From positions 1 to 14,054 of the forward strand of contig JBAZQW010000034.1 in the NCBI GenBank assembly GCA_041645005.1: DNA of 14,054 nucleotides, in the 5' to 3' direction. This document shows positions 6,886 to 12,084 of this stretch, piece by piece. The number at the start of each line of letters is the position of its first letter. Position 1 is the first letter of the stretch. A program made the position numbers and the translations under genes. Source of the DNA: Pelotomaculum_B sp041645005 (GTDB lineage Bacteria > Bacillota > Desulfotomaculia > Desulfotomaculales > Pelotomaculaceae). Below the pieces are notes generated by a model. It made no database searches. It worked only from the letters and a program-made list of their open reading frames with translations, and was not told the DNA's origin.

Positions 6886-7020
6886 ATGAAAGATCCCAAA
6901 ACCGACCCACACCACATGGCAAATCCCAAGAGATGTGATGTGGCAATGGACCCGGAAGATATACCTTTTTTTAATTTTGGCGAAGACTCTGGAGCAACTG
7001 ATAATAATTGGTGGGAATAG
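6886..7020 (+). CDS. Small acidic protein, 44 residues, unknown
   Basis: A short gene with a very strong ribosome site: GAGGAGG ends 7-8 bases before ATG. It encodes MKDPKTDPHHMANPKRCDVAM and ends GATDNNWWE. It is hydrophilic and acidic, with a His pair, one Cys, a DPEDIPFFNFGED centre and a WWE tail. There is no membrane segment or signal. It ends 5 bases before a long hairpin. The ribosome site, in-frame stop and terminator together argue for a translated gene rather than chance. I do not recognise the family. It is the only plus-strand gene in this part of the window. Neighbours are a GNAT remnant and a truncated nuclease, so it may be a survivor of an accessory cassette. Confidence 0.6.
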   Translation: MKDPKTDPHHMANPKRCDVAMDPEDIPFFNFGEDSGATDNNWWE

Positions 7021-7025
7021 AAGAA

Positions 7026-7055
7026 ATGCGACAAGGGAATTTTCTCTTGTCGCAT
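7026..7055. terminator. Bidirectional terminator hairpin
   Basis: Perfect 10-bp arms ATGCGACAAG / CTTGTCGCAT extend through a G-T wobble and further pairs to about 13 bp. Both flanks are T-rich in their outgoing direction (CACTCTATC on plus, TTCTTCTATT on minus), although neither has a clean U-run. It separates the convergent 44-residue gene and HNH gene. Confidence 0.65.
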
Positions 7056-7151
7056 CACTCTATCAATTCTATCTTCTCGCAAAAAGAAAATTTAAGCCTA
7101 ACCCAAGCCTCAAAAAACTCCTCTATCCACGGCAAACCCTGCAAATCGCCC

Positions 7152-7170
7152 CTTTTTTAATCAACCAGGT
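7152..7170 (+). repeat. 19-bp exact repeat, copy 2
   Basis: Identical to 5502-5520. This copy overlaps the 3' end of the HNH gene (codons for YLVD and the stop). The shared stretch may mark an old duplication or recombination endpoint. Confidence 0.6.
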
Positions 7171-7585
7171 ATCTTGCAGGCCCTCGAAAAACCTCTTTTA
7201 CATGCCAATGTATAAAAAAATCTTTCGGCCTGTAAAGAGGACTCTGGGGAGGCCGTATCTCCTTTCCATGGTACCGCATCAGCCATTCATCAAAACCTTC
7301 AGTCCCATGCGCTGTTTCCGCCACTTGAAACCTCAATGACTTGCTCAAGGTAAAAACTCCCCGGTCAAACAACTTATGATGCATTGTACACAAAGCAATT
7401 CCGTTTTCCTCCTGGTCTGGCCCCCCTGCCTGGTGCCACTTGATATGAGCCGCCTCGACGGCAACCAGTGTGTTCCCAAGCCGGACATTAAAGCCACAAA
7501 CCGCACACCTGTACTCATAAGCCCTTAATACACGTTCCCGAAACTGTGGATCCCGGTGCAGCTTTCCGGTTAGCTCCAGATCCAA
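7157..7585 (-). CDS. HNH endonuclease, 5'-truncated (phosphorothioate-type restriction enzyme)
   Basis: The open frame encodes an HNH nuclease domain: RVLRAYEYRCAVCGFNVRLG (18-37, first zinc Cys pair), VEAAHIKWHQAGGPDQEENG (43-62, catalytic His of AHI and the Asn), LCTMHHKLFDRG (65-76), and an end with IHWHVKEVFRGPARYL. From memory this arrangement matches the C-terminal half of the roughly 300-residue HNH enzymes annotated as phosphorothioated-DNA-dependent restriction endonucleases, whose N-terminal half holds the sulfur-binding domain. That half is absent. The frame is closed by a TGA about 18 bases upstream of the nominal TTG start (7585), there is no ribosome site, and the upstream DNA encodes a KAP fragment on the other strand. 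I regard it as a broken gene, though a stand-alone HNH protein cannot be excluded. Confidence 0.7.
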   Translation of the reverse strand: MDLELTGKLHRDPQFRERVLRAYEYRCAVCGFNVRLGNTLVAVEAAHIKWHQAGGPDQEENGIALCTMHHKLFDRGVFTLSKSLRFQVAETAHGTEGFDEWLMRYHGKEIRPPQSPLYRPKDFFIHWHVKEVFRGPARYLVD

Positions 7586-7591
7586 CCCAAC

Positions 7592-7780
7592 TTCAAGAAG
7601 TACTCAAAGCGCTACTTGGAAAAATTGATTCAAGTGCCGTTCCGTATTCCCGCATTGGGTGAAATTGAGTCTGGAATGTACATAACTCTACTTCTGATAG
7701 GGTCATGTTTGAAAGAGGATAGCACGGAGTTTGATATAATACTACCAATAAAGGAGATGACCATTTATGCAAGAACTTAA
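7592..7780 (+). pseudogene. Fragment of a KAP-type P-loop NTPase
   Basis: The plus frame reads FKKYSKRYLEKLIQVPFRI, then PALGEIESGMYITLLLIGS, then CLKEDSTEFD. The YLEKLIQVPFRIPAL stretch and the following hydrophobic helix are characteristic of KAP-family P-loop NTPases (membrane-associated ATPases often found with phage defence), just after their Walker B region. Walker A and B are not present. The frame is closed upstream at 7571 and stops at 7780. The fragment abuts the HNH remnant head to head at about 7590-7603, so two unrelated genes were joined by rearrangement. Confidence 0.5.
7733..7740 (+). promoter_or_regulatory. Extended -10 promoter element
   Basis: The sequence TTTGATATAAT carries a perfect TATAAT (7735-7740) preceded by the TG of an extended -10. 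The nearest -35-like TTGAAA (7709) is 20 bases upstream, too far for a standard spacer. It would drive the transposase remnant that begins at 7767. Confidence 0.4.
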
Positions 7781-7848
7781 AAGACAAGACCATCAAAGAA
7801 TTAGCAAAGGAATGCCACAGTGTAGAAGACGTACATGAGATGCTCAAG
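7767..7848 (+). mobile_element. IS256-like transposase, N-terminal remnant with frameshift
   Basis: After AAGGAG (7751-7756) an ATG at 7767 opens MQELK. The frame then breaks at a run of four A's (7779-7782). With one A fewer it would continue DKTIKELAKECHSVEDVHEM then LK, which resembles the N-terminus of IS256-family transposases. After base 7848 the similarity ends and unrelated sequence follows. About 27 codons of a roughly 400-codon gene remain, so it is dead. Confidence 0.45.
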
Positions 7849-7852
7849 CCTC

Positions 7853-7933
7853 ATGGCTTCGGCCTTTCAACAAAAACGATTGATTGACGACCATTTGGTC
7901 AGGGCGGTCATCGAAAACGAGTTTGCGGCCTAA
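7853..7933 (+). other. Short unrecognised open frame, probable gene fragment
   Basis: ATG at 7853 to TAA at 7933 encodes MASAFQQKRLIDDHLVRAV then IENEFAA. It has an amphipathic, protein-like composition but no ribosome site of its own, and starts 4 bases after the transposase remnant. It may be the C-terminal end of another lost gene. The stretch 7934-8070 beyond it shows nothing I can identify. Confidence 0.25.
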
Positions 7934-8070
7934 TCAATTATTTTGGGGCTGGGAGCTTATTTCTGCTCTCGGCCAAATATCCCAAGCAGAAAATGCGGAC
8001 GCTCAATGTGAGCCGATTGCAGTCACAGAGTGTGAGTAGCTACACTAAACACCGCGGTTTCGTGCAATGT

Positions 8071-8175
8071 AATTATCCAAAGTTAGGAAGTAGATTCTCC
8101 CCCAGAACTCTTCTGTTAATTTACTCAAGCCTTAATTCGGGTTTGAGCTTTTTTTACGCCTAACTTCGGATAATT
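8071..8175. mobile_element. MITE-like element, 105 bp, with terminal inverted repeats
   Basis: The left end AATTATCCAAAGTTAGG (8071-8087, followed by AAGTA) and the right end, read on the opposite strand, AATTATCCGAAGTTAGG (8175-8159, followed by CGTA) are inverted repeats with one mismatch in 17. The interior has no coding capacity and contains an intrinsic terminator. Clear target-site duplications are not visible. It is most simply a non-autonomous element mobilised by a transposase or recombinase encoded elsewhere. Confidence 0.55.
8124..8155 (+). terminator. Intrinsic terminator inside the MITE-like element
   Basis: Stem CTCAAGCC / GGTTTGAG (8 pairs, one G-T) with an 8-base loop is followed by C and seven T's. 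The layout is typical for a plus-strand rho-independent terminator. The T-run ends exactly where the right terminal repeat begins. Confidence 0.65.
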
Positions 8176-8275
8176 TGCTAGACATTAGTTACGATAAAAT
8201 AGTACAGTCAAAACTCCAAACCAGACTTATTAAATCTACACCCAGGACGATGTGGTCTGTTACAATTATTATAAT

Positions 8276-8536
8276 TTAAAATAATTTTCTAGATTTCTGA
8301 TATTTAAATTTTTTATTAAACTTTTTATCTAATGATTTTTTTATTATCAATAAAATCCCTATCATCAACCAAATATACCAACCCTGAACAAGTGCGTTAA
8401 TGAATGCTTTAGCAAAGATCTGCAAAAAAATATTGTCATTGAAAATTTCTATTCCCCCTAATATAGGATAACTACAAGCTGAATACCCCCAAAATACCCG
8501 CCCCATACTTCTCAACCTTTTTCTTCCCAAACCCAT
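8276..8536 (-). CDS. Possible small membrane protein or fragment
   Basis: An 86-codon frame. The first 12 codons run through the HRDC remnant in another frame and are unlikely to be genuine. The rest, from about GYSACSYPILGG, is AT-rich and has a hydrophobic segment (LVQGWYIWLMIGILLII, about residues 48-64) followed by a Lys-rich tail (KKSLDKKFNKKF). That is the layout of a single-pass membrane protein with a cytoplasmic basic tail. There is no convincing ribosome site. It may be the 3' end of a lost gene. The AT richness differs from its surroundings and suggests foreign origin. Confidence 0.3.
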   Translation of the reverse strand: MGLGRKRLRSMGRVFWGYSACSYPILGGIEIFNDNIFLQIFAKAFINALVQGWYIWLMIGILLIIKKSLDKKFNKKFKYQKSRKLF

Positions 8537-8650
8537 TCACCTTCAACAATTCTTTCTCACTAGTCGGGTAAGCCGAAATCAATGCTTCCATCTCTTGAGA
8601 TATATTGTCGAAGCATGTCGATGCTATCCTTTCTGGTTGTTTCGGGCAAT
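8472..8650 (-). pseudogene. HRDC-domain remnant (RecQ-like helicase C-terminus)
   Basis: The minus frame ending in TAG at 8474-8472 reads ISQEMEALISAYPTSEKELL, then KVNGFGKKKVEKYGAGILG. This is the second half of an HRDC domain (YPTSxxELLxVxGxGxxKxExYG) as found at the end of RecQ helicases and related proteins. It lacks the helicase core and ends GVFSL. No start or ribosome site belongs to it. Confidence 0.5.
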
Positions 8651-8706
8651 ACTAACCTTCATATATAAACAAAAATAATTCATATTATTCGAAGGAGCAT
8701 TTCCAT

Positions 8707-8760
8707 ATGAGCGGATATATAATGCAGAGACTTTTCGGTGTTCGATTGAAATCGAACTGA
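8707..8760 (+). CDS. 17-codon open frame, possible leader peptide
   Basis: AAGGAG lies 9 bases before ATG (8707). The frame encodes MSGYIMQRLFGVRLKSN and stops at TGA. Its last codons form one arm of a hairpin, and two more hairpins follow. The good ribosome site suggests translation. A leader peptide or a tiny protein are both possible; nothing downstream on this strand looks like a regulated gene. Confidence 0.3.
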   Translation: MSGYIMQRLFGVRLKSN

Positions 8761-8777
8761 TGCCGCGTTAGCGGCAT
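8740..8777 (+). ncRNA. Two adjacent perfect hairpins, possible structured RNA
   Basis: Hairpin one is GTTCGATT-GA-AATCGAAC (8740-8757) and hairpin two is ATGCCGC-GTTA-GCGGCAT (8760-8777), only two bases apart. Both lie just ahead of the strong terminator at 8792. The set could be the 3' part of a small RNA of about 110-130 nt starting near 8690-8700. I do not recognise a known RNA family. Confidence 0.35.
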
Positions 8778-8791
8778 GGGGGTCTAAAAGA

Positions 8792-8821
8792 AAAAAACGG
8801 CCATATCGCCGTTTTTTCTTT
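8792..8821. terminator. Strong bidirectional terminator
   Basis: Stem AAAAAACGGC / GCCGTTTTTT with a 6-base loop is followed by CTTTT on the plus strand and by TTCTTTTAGA on the minus strand. It can terminate both the small plus-strand unit at 8707 and the YjfB-like gene on the minus strand, whose stop is at 8835. Confidence 0.8.
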
Positions 8822-8834
8822 TGCGTTTTGACCG

Positions 8835-9101
8835 TTACACATAACGGTCGATATTGTTGCCCAGATTGGGAGGGTTAGATACCGGTGTCATTGTGTTCAA
8901 TACTCCTTGCATGGCCGTTTTTTCCTGGTCCATAGCTTTTCTCAGGACTAAAGTTTGAGCAGCGCCTTTGTTCTGAACCATTTTCAGCACAGAGTAGGTT
9001 CCGGCAATGTTTAAAGCGTCGGCATCCGTCTTCCATCCCCCCTTCTTATTCTGATATATAATAATCGAATGATTTTCCGGATTCTTTAGCCTCAGTATCA
9101 A
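8835..9101 (-). CDS. YjfB-like putative motility protein, start uncertain
   Basis: The last 55 residues match the small YjfB family of Firmicutes, which is linked to flagellar motility genes: SVLKMVQNKGAAQTLVLRKAMDQ, a spacer, then PPNLGNNIDRYV (the family ends PHLGxNIDxxV). Family members have about 60 residues and start close to LNIAG. The open frame runs 34 residues further upstream to a TTG at 9101 that has no ribosome site. A good site (AAGGGGGG followed by ATG at 9036) is one base out of frame. Either a single-base indel has broken the start or an unusual start is used. No other motility gene is present, so it is probably an orphan. Confidence 0.55.
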   Translation of the reverse strand: MILRLKNPENHSIIIYQNKKGGWKTDADALNIAGTYSVLKMVQNKGAAQTLVLRKAMDQEKTAMQGVLNTMTPVSNPPNLGNNIDRYV

Positions 9102-9131
9102 CTGGTCAGGGTGTATTGAAAAACATCTATT

Positions 9132-9842
9132 CTAATTAAACAGTTCCATAAAACGTCTCAAAAGCAGCTTTCCGTACTTATGCTCCCGTACAGAATTATG
9201 TAATTGATCAAGATCGTATCCTTCTTTCACGAGGCTGTCTTTTTGCTCATCGATGTACGCCCGTGTAATAGCGGCGTTAAATTCCGGGTGAAACTGAACA
9301 CCCCAAATGTTTTCATTTACAGAAAAGGCGTGGTGCTTTTCATAATCGTTTTTTGCTAAAAGACGTCCGTCAGACGGCAGCGTAATTACGGTCTGGGCAT
9401 GTGTCACATGGCCCAAAAAGGTTTCAGGCAGAGCACTCAGCAAGGGGTCTGTTTTTCCTTGTTCAGTAAGGTCTATACTCACCGTCCCGATCTCTTTTCC
9501 TTTTGGATGGTAGTCAACACACCCGCCAAAGGCCTTGGCCAACAGCTGATGACCATAACAAATGCCAAGCACCGGTACGGACTCATGGATCATATCTCTT
9601 AACCACCAAGATAGATTGATCAGCCAGTCATCATTATCCGTAACCATTGAATGCGCACCAGTTATAATAATGGCTGAAACATCCCTCAAGTCTGGTAAAG
9701 ACTCATATTTATATGCAGCTGAAACCATAACATTCCCGGGTGGAAGGTCAGCCTGACTCATGATCATATCATCAAAATCACCGTAAGCTCTCCGGATTGA
9801 AGGAAAAGTTGTTCCCGTCTTAATAATTAGCAACCTCTTCAC
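9132..9842 (-). CDS. Class I glutamine amidotransferase-like protein
   Basis: A stand-alone GATase1 domain of 236 residues, related to the glutaminase part of GMP synthase. The catalytic triad is complete: nucleophile Cys95 in GICYGHQLLA and His185/Glu187 in GVQFHPEF. An oxyanion-loop ITGAHSMVTD lies at 60-69. It would hydrolyse glutamine or a gamma-glutamyl compound; the acceptor is unknown and no synthetase partner is adjacent. The frame continues upstream to 9878, but I chose GTG at 9842 because AAAGG lies 8 bases before it and the protein then starts with the strand VKRLLIIKTG expected of the family. A terminator-like hairpin lies upstream, so it probably has its own promoter. Confidence 0.85.
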   Translation of the reverse strand: MKRLLIIKTGTTFPSIRRAYGDFDDMIMSQADLPPGNVMVSAAYKYESLPDLRDVSAIIITGAHSMVTDNDDWLINLSWWLRDMIHESVPVLGICYGHQLLAKAFGGCVDYHPKGKEIGTVSIDLTEQGKTDPLLSALPETFLGHVTHAQTVITLPSDGRLLAKNDYEKHHAFSVNENIWGVQFHPEFNAAITRAYIDEQKDSLVKEGYDLDQLHNSVREHKYGKLLLRRFMELFN

Positions 9843-9892
9843 ATGTTCACCCTTTCTGTCCAGGTATCCGGAAGCCACACCCTGTGTAATTT

Positions 9893-9929
9893 AAAAAAAA
9901 ACACCCTTCAAGAAAGTTTCTTTCTTGAA
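9893..9929 (-). terminator. Terminator between the 91-residue gene and the amidotransferase gene
   Basis: A perfect 10-bp stem TTCAAGAAAG / CTTTCTTGAA with a 3-base loop is followed on the minus strand by GGGTG and nine T's. It lies about 190 bases past the stop of the 91-residue gene. The rest of 9930-10116 shows no gene or clear signal. Confidence 0.6.
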
Positions 9930-10116
9930 AAGCGTCATTGCTGATTGATACTGCCACGTATCATAATATATAGCCTACTGATATATTAATTGGTAAATTA
10001 AAACCAGTCAATACTTTTCATTAACAACCTGATTTGCGATTTTTGGGACACACAGAACGCTTGGAGAATTTTTCTTCAACAAAGGGAAAAAGGCATTAGG
10101 CTTTAGACACTGACTG

Positions 10117-10392
10117 CTAATGCAGCTTGATATTTTCTGCTCTGGTGGCGATTTTAGCTAAAGCTGCCAGGTCGCTGCCGCTGACGTTATTGCTGTCGCA
10201 ATCGTCATCTTTACCGGTTAGATAGAGGTCTGTTATAATAGCGGTCAGAACAGTTAGCTTGTCAATATGCCGGATTATTGAAGATATATACTTCCTCGCC
10301 CACTCAGGATGGTCGCATTCTAAAGCTAATTGTGCGTTGCCCCTGATTATACTCAGTTCAGAAAGCATCCATTTGAGTTCATCCTTGTTCAC
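10117..10392 (-). CDS. Small helical protein, 91 residues, unknown
   Basis: A clear ribosome site (AAGGAGGT, 6 bases before a GTG start) precedes the frame. The protein is predicted mostly alpha-helical: MNKDELKWMLSELSIIRGN, then AQLALECDHPEWARKYISSI, then an amphipathic helix IRHIDKLTVLTAIITDLYL. An acidic stretch GKDDDCDSN and a short C-terminal helix follow. The paired amphipathic helices recall the dimerisation helices of sensor kinases (compare IxGNAQLAL), but there is no H-box and no ATPase domain, so this is only a resemblance. It is not obviously linked to its neighbours and is followed by its own terminator. Confidence 0.7.
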   Translation of the reverse strand: MNKDELKWMLSELSIIRGNAQLALECDHPEWARKYISSIIRHIDKLTVLTAIITDLYLTGKDDDCDSNNVSGSDLAALAKIATRAENIKLH

Positions 10393-10513
10393 ATCAGCAC
10401 CTCCTTGTTTTTATATCTATAAGATGACTAATGTAAACAATAATTGATAATAATTAATTTTTTATTTTTAATTTCTTTCTTTTTTCTTAATCTTTACAGA
10501 AACAGGGTGAACT

Positions 10514-10564
10514 GTATGGCGGGGAATGTCGGTACCGGGCGCCTGGCGTCCTACCCGGCCATAC
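10514..10564 (-). terminator. Long-range hairpin overlapping the crp-type gene stop
   Basis: GTATGGC with a following GGG (10514-10524) pairs with CCC and GCCATAC (10554-10564), 10 of 11 positions. The loop is GC-rich with further pairing. It overlaps the stop codon of the regulator gene. No clean U-run follows on the minus strand, so terminator function is uncertain. Confidence 0.3.
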
Positions 10565-11243
10565 TCTTTAAAGCCTCGACCCGTATTATTTTTATGGAAT
10601 CCCTGTGAAATTCTATCACTCCTTCATCTCTCAGCCGGCACATCTCACGTGAAAGTGACGGACGTGAAACATTCAGGAAATCGGCAAGCTCGTTGCGTTT
10701 CAGAGGCAGGATAAAAGTGGGACTGCCCATCCTTTTATACTGCTCCATCAAAAATGCGCTTATCTTTCCTCTCAGGCTCTTGATCGCCAGGTATTCCACC
10801 TTCCGGTGCAGCATCATCGCCTTGCCGGAAACGATCTCCAGCAGGTTGGTAATCAGCAGCCGGTGGCTGGCGCATACCCTTTCACAGTTGCCTACGATCT
10901 TTCCAGCCGGTAAAAACATTACCGTGCAGGCAGTCCTGGCCATCACCGCAACAGGCCACACGCCTTCTCCTGAAAACGCGGCCATCTCGCCGAACATCTC
11001 CCCGGGGGTGTTTACCGCCATAATCACCCGGTCACCAGCCGCATTTTCCTTGACAACTACCACTTCACCAGCAAGGACAACCCCCAGGCCGTTAAATTTT
11101 TCACCGGCAACGGCCACCCATTCATTTTTTTCGTAACTGCTCACCTTCGGTTTCAGGCAGGTAAAAACAACATTCAATTCCTCCGGGTCTATGCCCCTGA
11201 ATAAGTCGCACTCGGAATATACTTTCAGCCATTTGTTAAACAT
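10551..11243 (-). CDS. Crp/Fnr-family regulator, HcpR-like by context
   Basis: A 230-residue regulator with an N-terminal cyclic-nucleotide-like beta-barrel (about 10-125, including GLGVVLAGEVVVVKE and TPGEMFGEMAAFSGEG), a long dimer helix (about 130-160) and a C-terminal helix-turn-helix, LKRNELADFLNVSRPSLSREM (181-201), with the wing DEGVIEFHRDSIKII. The barrel lacks a typical cAMP-binding RTA motif and there is no Fnr-type N-terminal Cys cluster, so it may sense redox or nitrosative stress, perhaps through heme (inference). I chose ATG at 11243 over GTG at 11249 because AAAGG is 9 bases before it. It is divergent from the 4Fe-4S/hcp genes, the typical location of HcpR-type regulators. Confidence 0.85.
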   Translation of the reverse strand: MFNKWLKVYSECDLFRGIDPEELNVVFTCLKPKVSSYEKNEWVAVAGEKFNGLGVVLAGEVVVVKENAAGDRVIMAVNTPGEMFGEMAAFSGEGVWPVAVMARTACTVMFLPAGKIVGNCERVCASHRLLITNLLEIVSGKAMMLHRKVEYLAIKSLRGKISAFLMEQYKRMGSPTFILPLKRNELADFLNVSRPSLSREMCRLRDEGVIEFHRDSIKIIRVEALKSMAG

Positions 11244-11264
11244 TTTCACTCACCTTTTAATTTT

Positions 11265-11280
11265 GGTAACCATGGCTACC
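11265..11280. promoter_or_regulatory. 16-bp palindrome in divergent promoter region
   Basis: GGTAACCATGGCTACC is palindromic at 14 of 16 positions, with further matching TT/AA pairs just outside. Dyads of this size suit a Crp/Fnr dimer. It lies in the 5' leader region of the regulator gene and about 37-42 bases upstream of likely starts for the 4Fe-4S gene, consistent with activation of the latter and autoregulation of the former. Confidence 0.55.
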
Positions 11281-11296
11281 GAATTTGTGCTCTCAA

Positions 11297-11302
11297 TATA
11301 AT
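11297..11302 (+). promoter_or_regulatory. -10 box for the 4Fe-4S gene
   Basis: A perfect TATAAT lies 54 bases before the GTG start. There is no good -35 box; the position where one would sit adjoins the palindrome. That is typical of an activator-dependent promoter. A shifted -10 (TAAGAT, 11302-11307) would put the palindrome centre at -41.5. Confidence 0.5.
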
Positions 11303-11355
11303 AAGATAACATTACAAAAGCCGCAAGTAAAACATCACAAAGGGGGTCTCTGTAA

Positions 11356-12084
11356 GTGATCAGAAAAATTGTTAAGATTGACCGGGAGAAATGCGACGGC
11401 TGCGGACTCTGTGTAGAAGCGTGTCACGAAGGAGCCCTGCAGCTTGTGAACGGGAAAGCGGAGCTTGTATCTGAAAGCTATTGCGACGGCCTTGGCGCCT
11501 GCCTGCCGGAGTGTCCGGCCGGAGCCATAACCATAGAGGAGCGCGAAGCCAGCGTTTTTGACGAAGAGTCTGTAAAAAACCACATGGAAGCCAAGAAAAG
11601 CCCGGTGCCCGAAAAACTTGCCTGCGGCTGCCCAGGTACCCAGGCCAGGACCATTGACAGAAAAGAAGCAGATGCAGCCTCAGCTCAACCCGCGGCGGGA
11701 TCTGCCCAGCCGGCAGTATCACAGCTGCGCCAATGGCCCTGCCAGATCAAGCTGGTGCCGGTAAACGCTCCTTACTTTGACAATGCCCATTTGCTTGTGG
11801 CCGCCGACTGTACCGCTTACGCCTATGCGAATATCCACAATGATTTCATGCGTAATAAGATCACCATCATTGGCTGTCCGAAGCTGGACGATGTGGACTA
11901 CACCGAAAAACTAACCGGAATTTTAAAAGCGCATGAGATAAAAAGCGTCACCGTACTCCGCATGGAAGTACCCTGCTGCGGCGGCATCGCCAGCGCGGTA
12001 AAGCAGGCGCTGGTCAACAGCGGCAAAATGATACCGTGGCGCGTTGTCACAGTCACCACCGATGGAAAAATTGTAGAAGAGTAG
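11356..12084 (+). CDS. 4Fe-4S-binding protein associated with Hcp
   Basis: A 242-residue iron-sulfur protein, probably an electron donor or partner for Hcp. The N-terminal ferredoxin part has one complete cluster motif (Cys13, 16, 19, 23 in CDGCGLCVEAC). The second motif is CDGLGACLPECP (Cys43, 49, 53), where Leu replaces one Cys, so the second cluster may be absent or three-iron. A low-complexity Ala/Gln/Pro linker with a SAQPA repeat (about 105-122) leads to a C-terminal domain with scattered Cys (129, 152, 174) and a PCCGG motif (206-210) followed by a short helical region. The start is GTG at 11356, with AGGGGGT 8 bases upstream. It is divergent from the Crp/Fnr gene and precedes hcp by 257 bases. 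Confidence 0.85.
   Translation: MIRKIVKIDREKCDGCGLCVEACHEGALQLVNGKAELVSESYCDGLGACLPECPAGAITIEEREASVFDEESVKNHMEAKKSPVPEKLACGCPGTQARTIDRKEADAASAQPAAGSAQPAVSQLRQWPCQIKLVPVNAPYFDNAHLLVAADCTAYAYANIHNDFMRNKITIIGCPKLDDVDYTEKLTGILKAHEIKSVTVLRMEVPCCGGIASAVKQALVNSGKMIPWRVVTVTTDGKIVEE

Noticed and set aside
7593..7847. 84-codon minus-strand frame
   Set aside because: Antisense to the KAP and IS256-like fragments, which match known families; no motifs of its own.
8071..8175. Integron attC site
   Set aside because: GTTAGG and CCTAAC cores are present but in the opposite order to attC, and no integrase or cassette array is visible; terminal inverted repeats explain it better.
10410..10437. Promoter TTTACA / TATAAA upstream of the 91-residue gene
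   Set aside because: The boxes and 16-bp spacer look good, but the transcription start would fall inside the ribosome site, so the gene could not be translated normally from it.
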